Positions 8,012-11,631 of a stretch of 11,631 bases of DNA are shown here, one piece after another (position 1 is the first letter of the stretch; every line of letters starts with the position of its first letter). Source of the stretch: an uncultured Pseudomonadota bacterium. GTDB lineage: Bacteria > Pseudomonadota > Alphaproteobacteria > RF32 > CAG-239. The translations under genes and the position numbers were made by a program. The stretch covers positions 1 through 11,631 of the forward strand of contig CACXFX010000001.1 in the NCBI GenBank assembly GCA_902767055.1. The letters run 5' to 3'. The notes under the pieces are model-generated. The model did no database searches. It was not told the DNA's origin and worked only from the letters and a program-made list of their open reading frames with translations.

Positions 8012-8048
8012 AAAAAATGCCTTGCTTAAAAGAAGCAAGGTATTTTTT
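8012..8048 (+). terminator. Rho-independent terminator of the pilin operon
   Basis: A perfect stem pairs CCTTGCTT (8020-8027) with AAGCAAGG (8033-8040) around an AAAAG loop. The A-run before it and the T-run after it extend the pairing to 8012-8048. It begins 12 bases after the giant prepilin stop. Its symmetry means it could also work on the minus strand. Confidence 0.88.
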
Positions 8049-8055
8049 GCGAAAT

Positions 8056-8086
8056 AAAAAAAGCCCCCGCCGATAAAAGCAGGGGT
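8056..8086 (-). terminator. Rho-independent terminator, minus strand
   Basis: Read on the minus strand, ACCCC-T-GC and GC-C-GGGGC pair (8079-8086 with 8063-8070) with one C-A mismatch and an 8-base loop. A run of seven T residues follows (A-run 8056-8062 on the plus strand). The GC-rich stem and T-run clearly orient it leftwards. No protein gene on the minus strand ends nearby, the closest being pyruvate kinase 940 bases away. It therefore implies a transcript from within the gene-free interval. Confidence 0.8.
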
Positions 8087-8888
8087 AAAATTCTCAGGAT
8101 ATTTTTTTGGTGCGCTTGTTCCGTTTTACTGAGCTGACGGGCGCATTTTCCTCACGGAGGAGGTCTTGTTTTGCTCTCCATAAAGCAACTTTTTCTTTTG
8201 CCGATTCTTGACCGCTGCTCCAAGCGCGCCGTTCACATTGACGGGGCGTGGGGATGGTCTGCGGCTTCTTCGGCTGCCGGCGGCGACGGATCAGAAATCG
8301 ATTTCGTGTTCGTAACGCCTAAAATCTGGTGCGCGTATCATGGCTTTCTTTTTTTGTGTCCGGTCGATTGCGGCCGGCCGGACGGGTTAAACATTATATG
8401 TTGTGCCCCAAACGTGGCTCAGTCTTTTTTTTACGCGCGGCCGATTAGGGGCGCGGTAACGATTTTGAACCAAGCAGACGTTGTTTGGCGGGGTCTTTTT
8501 TGGCTGCTTACTTTTTTCTTATGACCATTGTTTTTAGCGTGCACTCTAAAATCCCAGTTCATGAGATAATTTTAGCGCGCCAAAACAGACGTTAGGTCGG
8601 GCAAAAGGGACGGTACTTCTTCATTTTTTTTGGGCATTTTTTTTATTACCGGAAGGAATGAATATTGACTGTCTCTTAAAGCTAGCCGGGGGCATAGAGC
8701 CGGGTGCGTGTCCGTGTCTTCATTGTTTTTTTTATCTAAGTGTATATACGTGGCACGGGTCATGCCTTTCTTTAACCCTTGGAAAACCGCTAGAACGGTA
8801 CCAATCTGTGCTTTGTTTTGTTCATTGCTTTATGTGGTTAGTGCTCTGGTGAGCGATTTGACAATTTATACATATTCTTAAATTCAAT
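8063..8888 (-). ncRNA. candidate large structured non-coding RNA (about 830 nt), unrecognised
   Basis: Between a near-consensus minus-strand promoter (8895-8923) and a strong minus-strand terminator (8056-8086) lies about 830 bases with no convincing gene. The minus strand is A-rich between GC-rich blocks that fold well. GTCCGG pairs with CCGGAC (8351-8376). TTAC and GCGC pair with GCGC and GTAA around one bulge (8431-8459). GCAGCC pairs with GGC(T)GC-type partners at 8260-8278. An imperfect stem spans 8224-8248, and GAAATCGATTTC is a 12-base palindrome at 8294-8305. A second TATAAT (8393-8398) might start a shorter transcript of about 330 nt, though its -35 is poor. I looked for RNase P, tmRNA, 6S and SRP RNA hallmarks and found none. 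Small frames on this strand (63 aa 8763-8572, 43 aa 8562-8431, 18 and 16 aa in ATGA overlap) are unlike known proteins, so a decayed coding locus remains possible. Confidence 0.4.
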
Positions 8889-8894
8889 ACCTTC

Positions 8895-8923
8895 TTTATA
8901 ACCCGATTCGAAATATTTGTCAA
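8895..8923 (-). promoter_or_regulatory. near-consensus sigma70-type promoter reading into the gene-free interval
   Basis: On the minus strand TTGACA (8918-8923, perfect) is followed by 17 bases and TATAAA (8895-8900, 5 of 6). Expected transcript start is near 8888, heading left. It lies in a very AT-rich stretch (25 G or C in 120 bases, 8881-9000), downstream of the pyruvate kinase stop, and no protein gene follows it. Confidence 0.7.
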
Positions 8924-9024
8924 CTATTTTTTTGAAAAATTTTCTATTTTTTGTACAAAAAAATTCTAAGCATTTGAAAATACAAAGAACTTTTTTATAG
9001 AAAATTTAAAATTTTGTATATTTT
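8924..9024. other. AT-rich spacer downstream of pyruvate kinase
   Basis: No gene is seen here. On the minus strand a weak hairpin (GTATT with AATGC, 8970-8983) lies before a T-run (A-run 8957-8963) and might terminate pyruvate kinase mRNA, but the stem is short and separated from the T-run by six bases. Otherwise the stretch is A/T homopolymer runs. Confidence 0.4.
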
Positions 9025-10446
9025 TTATTTAATACGTACGGTATGCAGCAAATTTGTCATCAGTGTCTTACCAAACGGATAGCCGGCGGTTGTGATAATA
9101 TAATCGCCTTTTTGACCACAGCCCAAATTTTTGACATGCTTGCTGGCAATTGCTTCGATTCGGTCAAAATTTTTGAACACTTCCGGATCGACGGCAGCCT
9201 TGACACCCCACACAATACCCATTCTTGAGGCAACGCTTTCATGGGGCGTGATGGCGACAATCGGTAAATTAGGGCGTTCTTTGGCCATTGAAAACGTTGT
9301 AAAGCCTGAGTTTGTAAATGTCACAATCGCTGCGACACTCGGCAATACTTCCGAAAGTTCTTTAGCCGCATAAGTGATGCCGAGCGATTCCATCTGACAA
9401 ACATGCGATTCGTTTTGGGTTGTGCAACGGATAAAATGCGGATCGCTTTCGACACGTTCGATAATATGATGCATCATTTCAACCGCCTCAACAGGATATG
9501 AGCCGACAGCCGTTTCAGCCGATAGCATCACCGTATCGGCCATATCATAAACAGCTGTGGCGACATCAGAAACTTCGGCCCTTGTCGGAGTCGGCGCATT
9601 AATCATCGATTCTAACATTTGGGTTGCCACAATCACGGGTTTAGCTTGTTTGCGGCAAGCCGAAATAATCTTTTTTTGCAAAACAGGCACCGTTTCAATC
9701 GGGCATTCAACACCCAAATCTCCGCGTGCAACCATAATTGCATCGGAAAGCGCGATAATCTCATCTAATTCCTCAATGGCGCTCGGTTTTTCAAGCTTTG
9801 AAATAATGAGTGCCTTGTTGCCGATGATTTTCTTGGCGTCTTTAACATCTTGCGCCTTTTGTACAAAGGATAAACTGACCCAATCAACACCAAGTTTTAA
9901 TGCAAATTTCAAATCTCTGATATCTTTATCCGTCAAAGCTGAAATCGGCAATGTAATGTTTGGCAAATTAACACCCTTATGGTCTGAAAGTTTGCCGCCG
10001 ACAAGCACTTTTGTTTTGATATGTGATGCATCTTTGTTTTGAACTTCTAAAACAATATTACCGTCATTTAATAAAAGTTTATCTTTCTTTTTGACAGCCT
10101 TAAAAATCTCGGGATGCGGCAGATTAACACGTTTTTCATCACCCGGCTTTACATCCAAATCAAAACAAAATTCCTGTCCTTTTTTTAAGGCAACGGCGCC
10201 GTCTTTGAATAACCCGACCCTTAATTTTGGCCCTTGCATATCCGCAACAATGGAGATATGCTTGCCTTTTTGTTTGGAGAGTTTACGCACAATTTCAAAA
10301 CGGGCTTGATGCTCCTCATGCGTGCCGTGCGAAAAGTTGAAGCGAAAAGCGTCGGCACCGGCGTCAATCAGTTTAGAGAGAACTTCTTTCGTGGCGCTGG
10401 CCGGCCCGATGGTCGCTAAAATTTTGGTGTTTGTGTTTATGGGCAT
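9025..10446 (-). CDS. pyk: pyruvate kinase (PykA type, probably K+-independent)
   Basis: The product is a 473-residue cytosolic glycolytic enzyme that converts phosphoenolpyruvate and ADP to pyruvate and ATP. All hallmark segments are present. These are FRFNFSHG (34-41) for substrate binding, GPKLRVG (72-78), the catalytic lysine and metal ligand in ISKLEK (K216, E218), MVARGDLGVE (237-246, D242), ATQMLESM (273-280) and PTRAEVSDVATAVYD (286-300). The C-terminal regulatory domain is complete and the length is normal. Residue 74 is lysine where K+-dependent enzymes have glutamate (GPEIR). By the known correlation this predicts activity without potassium, as in the E. coli PykA branch (DLQGPKIR). 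ATG 10446 has AGAGGA six bases upstream. The gene is monocistronic, convergent with nothing nearby, and separated from its upstream neighbours by a strong terminator. Confidence 0.97.
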   Translation of the reverse strand: MPINTNTKILATIGPASATKEVLSKLIDAGADAFRFNFSHGTHEEHQARFEIVRKLSKQKGKHISIVADMQGPKLRVGLFKDGAVALKKGQEFCFDLDVKPGDEKRVNLPHPEIFKAVKKKDKLLLNDGNIVLEVQNKDASHIKTKVLVGGKLSDHKGVNLPNITLPISALTDKDIRDLKFALKLGVDWVSLSFVQKAQDVKDAKKIIGNKALIISKLEKPSAIEELDEIIALSDAIMVARGDLGVECPIETVPVLQKKIISACRKQAKPVIVATQMLESMINAPTPTRAEVSDVATAVYDMADTVMLSAETAVGSYPVEAVEMMHHIIERVESDPHFIRCTTQNESHVCQMESLGITYAAKELSEVLPSVAAIVTFTNSGFTTFSMAKERPNLPIVAITPHESVASRMGIVWGVKAAVDPEVFKNFDRIEAIASKHVKNLGCGQKGDYIITTAGYPFGKTLMTNLLHTVRIK

Positions 10447-10464
10447 TTTTTATCCTCTGAAATA

Positions 10465-10493
10465 AATATATTTTGTTTCAATATAACTCTTAA
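10465..10493 (-). promoter_or_regulatory. probable pyruvate kinase promoter
   Basis: On the minus strand TTAAGA (10488-10493), 17 bases and TATATT (10465-10470) would start transcription near 10458, just at the Shine-Dalgarno site of pyk, giving a very short leader. The -35 is only 4 of 6 and the region is AT-rich throughout, so other choices are possible. Confidence 0.4.
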
Positions 10494-10530
10494 AAAATAA
10501 AATTTCGTAAAAAATATTTTTTAATTGCGC

Positions 10531-10567
10531 AAAAAAAAGCTCTAAGGATGTAACCTTAGGGCTTTTT
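10531..10567 (-). terminator. Rho-independent terminator of the two-gene hypothetical unit
   Basis: A 9-bp stem pairs GCTCTAAGG (10539-10547) with CCTTAGGGC (10554-10562) around ATGTAA. On the minus strand it is followed by eight T residues (A-run 10531-10538). T residues on the other side (10563-10568) make it potentially bidirectional. It separates the 213-aa gene from pyruvate kinase. Confidence 0.88.
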
Positions 10568-10585
10568 TCTTTTTTTTTAAGACTT

Positions 10586-11227
10586 TCAGAAAAGCTTTGC
10601 AATCTCGCGCCAGATTGTGATTTCCTCTGCCGTGAAGGGATAGTGTCGGCACGCGTTTGAATCGAAATATCCGTCCTTTAATGCTCTGGTAATACTCGAG
10701 TGCATCACCAGTTTCATAAACGGCTCGGCGGTAAATTTTTGCTGATGATTTTTAAAAATCTTCAACAAATTTTCATTCGGCCGGCAACCTAAAATCCGGA
10801 TAATCGAATTTCCGGAAAAGCTGCTTTTCTCATCTTTCAAAGCGACATTCCAGAATTCAAACGCGGCGTCACACAGCTCCGAGGAGGCAGCCCAAGCAAA
10901 GAAAATCAAAATTTCATACGCTTGAAAGTGCGCTTGATAAGCCTTGATTTTTTCTGCCTCAGAGGCGTCAGGCAAGAAAAGGGCTTTAACCTCTTCAACC
11001 TTTTGCTTTGTCAAGGATTCGCGCTTATAATAAACGCGTTCCAGGTAAAGGCCGGCTTCAACCACTTTTTCTTCGAAAACAGGGTCAAACTGAGGCTTTG
11101 TTGCCTGCATCTGACGCTGCCTGGCTTCCTGTTCTTCTCTCGCGGCTCTTTTGGCGGCACGCTCGGCGCGTTTTTGGGCACCTTGTGCCTTCAAACGCTG
11201 AATTTCTTGTTCAGTTAACCTTGCCAT
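10586..11227 (-). CDS. hypothetical protein with charged N-terminal coiled coil
   Basis: The product is a 213-residue protein that I do not recognise. Residues 1-44 are extremely rich in Arg, Ala, Glu and Gln (RLKAQGAQKRAERAAKRAAR and on), predicting a long basic helix or coiled coil that could bind nucleic acid or a partner. Residues about 45-213 look like a soluble, mainly helical domain, with aromatic-rich segments (ILIFFAWAASSELCDAAFEFW at 106-126, too interrupted for a confident membrane helix). No catalytic motif is visible. The ATG at 11227 follows the stop of the 88-residue gene by only 3 bases, and a weak GTAGG overlaps that stop, so translation is probably coupled. The hairpin at 10539-10562 ends the unit. 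Function unknown. Confidence 0.75.
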   Translation of the reverse strand: MARLTEQEIQRLKAQGAQKRAERAAKRAAREEQEARQRQMQATKPQFDPVFEEKVVEAGLYLERVYYKRESLTKQKVEEVKALFLPDASEAEKIKAYQAHFQAYEILIFFAWAASSELCDAAFEFWNVALKDEKSSFSGNSIIRILGCRPNENLLKIFKNHQQKFTAEPFMKLVMHSSITRALKDGYFDSNACRHYPFTAEEITIWREIAKLF

Positions 11228-11230
11228 AAC

Positions 11231-11497
11231 CTACTTTGCTGTCCAGCGTTTGTAGAATTCTCTGGCCTTCGGCTGAAGCTCGGGAAACAGGTACAGATGG
11301 GCAATCAGTTTTCTGTACTCTGCCTCACAGCCCATGGCATGGTCGGTCTTTCTGAACAGCTCACGGATGTGCATTTTGTCTGCCTCATCGTAAGACTGCT
11401 TGTTGACCAATTCCTCGATGGCACTAATACGCCTTGTGGTCACTGCAATTTCGCGGCGAAATTGTTCCGCTTTTTCGTGTCTTTGAATTTTTTCCAT
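11231..11497 (-). CDS. small hypothetical helical protein
   Basis: The product is an 88-residue, highly charged, apparently all-helical soluble protein that I do not recognise. It has one cysteine and no membrane segment or signal peptide. The C-terminal part (LIAHLYLFPELQPKAREFYKRW) is amphipathic. The start at 11497 has no Shine-Dalgarno site, only AT-rich leader, and the promoter at 11545-11573 predicts a leader of about 41 bases, so translation begins without an obvious ribosome signal. The stop lies 3 bases before the 213-residue gene, so the two form one operon. The tight coupling suggests the products act together; nothing else indicates their function. Confidence 0.7.
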   Translation of the reverse strand: MEKIQRHEKAEQFRREIAVTTRRISAIEELVNKQSYDEADKMHIRELFRKTDHAMGCEAEYRKLIAHLYLFPELQPKAREFYKRWTAK

Positions 11498-11544
11498 AAT
11501 TTTATAATTATTTAAAGTTTATAATGATACTAATCTATTTTGCC

Positions 11545-11573
11545 ATTATAGCCAAAAATTTTGTTGTTTTCAA
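11545..11573 (-). promoter_or_regulatory. strong sigma70-type promoter of the two-gene hypothetical unit
   Basis: On the minus strand TTGAAA (11568-11573), 17 bases and a perfect TATAAT (11545-11550) predict a start near 11538, 41 bases before the 88-residue gene. The rest of the sequence to the right end of the window is AT-rich, and I see no gene in it. Confidence 0.75.
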
Positions 11574-11631
11574 GACAAAAAATCATTTTTTTAAAAATCT
11601 TTTATTTTTGCCGTCAAAATGCAGATAAATC

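Noticed and set aside
8171..8524. Plus-strand frame of 117 codons starting with TTG, preceded by a strong GGAGGAGGT (8156-8164).
   Set aside because: The putative protein is an implausible mix of Cys, Trp and Phe runs that are simply the complement of A-rich and GC-rich blocks. It overlaps the hairpins of the candidate RNA and has no promoter or terminator on that strand. The purine-rich ribosome-site match is noted but not enough.
8858..8863. Perfect TTGACA on the plus strand.
   Set aside because: No acceptable -10 box lies 16-18 bases downstream, and transcription would run only into the 3' end of pyruvate kinase.
8041..8900. RNase P RNA, tmRNA, 6S RNA or SRP RNA in the gene-free interval.
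   Set aside because: I looked on both strands for the GAGGAAAGTCC-type core of RNase P, a tmRNA tag frame beginning Ala-Asn-Asp and a T-arm, and the SRP GGAAGCAGCC-type loop. None is present. A TGGTTCAAAATC on the minus strand near 8465-8476 is not flanked by pairing arms.
7000..8900. A shufflon: invertible alternative C-termini for the PilV-like protein.
   Set aside because: No repeated inverted short sites like the 19-bp sfx repeats, no alternative C-terminal coding segments on either strand downstream, and no recombinase gene in the window.
9557..10042. 161-codon plus-strand frame antisense to pyruvate kinase.
   Set aside because: It is a shadow of the conserved pyruvate kinase reading frame, with no ribosome site or recognisable product.
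1..11631. tRNA genes, CRISPR arrays, insertion sequences and integrase attachment sites.
   Set aside because: No regularly spaced repeats, terminal inverted repeats, transposase motifs or convincing tRNA arms were seen on reading both strands.

Overview
The window looks like chromosome from a low-GC alphaproteobacterium, probably an uncultured or host-associated lineage. The FtsI tail and the PykA-type pyruvate kinase have an alphaproteobacterial flavour, but this placement is inference from remembered family sequences, not a search. Coding density is high. Nearly every transcription unit has a recognisable promoter, Shine-Dalgarno site or hairpin terminator.

Layout. (1) 2-358 (+): C-terminal end of the septal transpeptidase FtsI, cut by the window edge. 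(2) 379-3214 (-): an apparent three-gene unit, read right to left, of a HAD phosphatase, an M49-like (dipeptidyl-peptidase 3 family) zinc peptidase and a small membrane protein. Its promoter sits so close to the first ATG that the mRNA should be leaderless. (3) 3315-3654 (+): rpsU (ribosomal protein bS21) as a complete monocistron with promoter and terminator. (4) 3789-8048 (+): a two-gene unit of pilin-like surface proteins. The first (284 aa) has an N-terminal membrane helix but no prepilin cleavage site. The second (1111 aa) is a giant class III prepilin with a perfect cleavage site, a long beta-rich, fibre-like middle and a C-terminus resembling the PilV tip adhesin. The two share an LPxGY motif and are probably paralogues acting together on one pilus. 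(5) 8049-9024: almost 1 kb with no convincing protein gene. It is bracketed on the minus strand by a near-consensus promoter (8895-8923) and a strong terminator (8056-8086), and it is full of GC-rich hairpins separated by A-rich linkers. It is a candidate large structured non-coding RNA of about 830 nt, or else a decayed locus. (6) 9025-10446 (-): pyruvate kinase. (7) 10539-11573 (-): a self-contained unit (promoter, 88-aa gene, 213-aa gene, terminator) of two unrecognised proteins.

The most interesting parts are the oversized PilV-like prepilin with its non-canonical partner, and the structured, apparently transcribed gene-free kilobase beside them. No CRISPR array, tRNA, rRNA, insertion sequence or phage integrase was seen.
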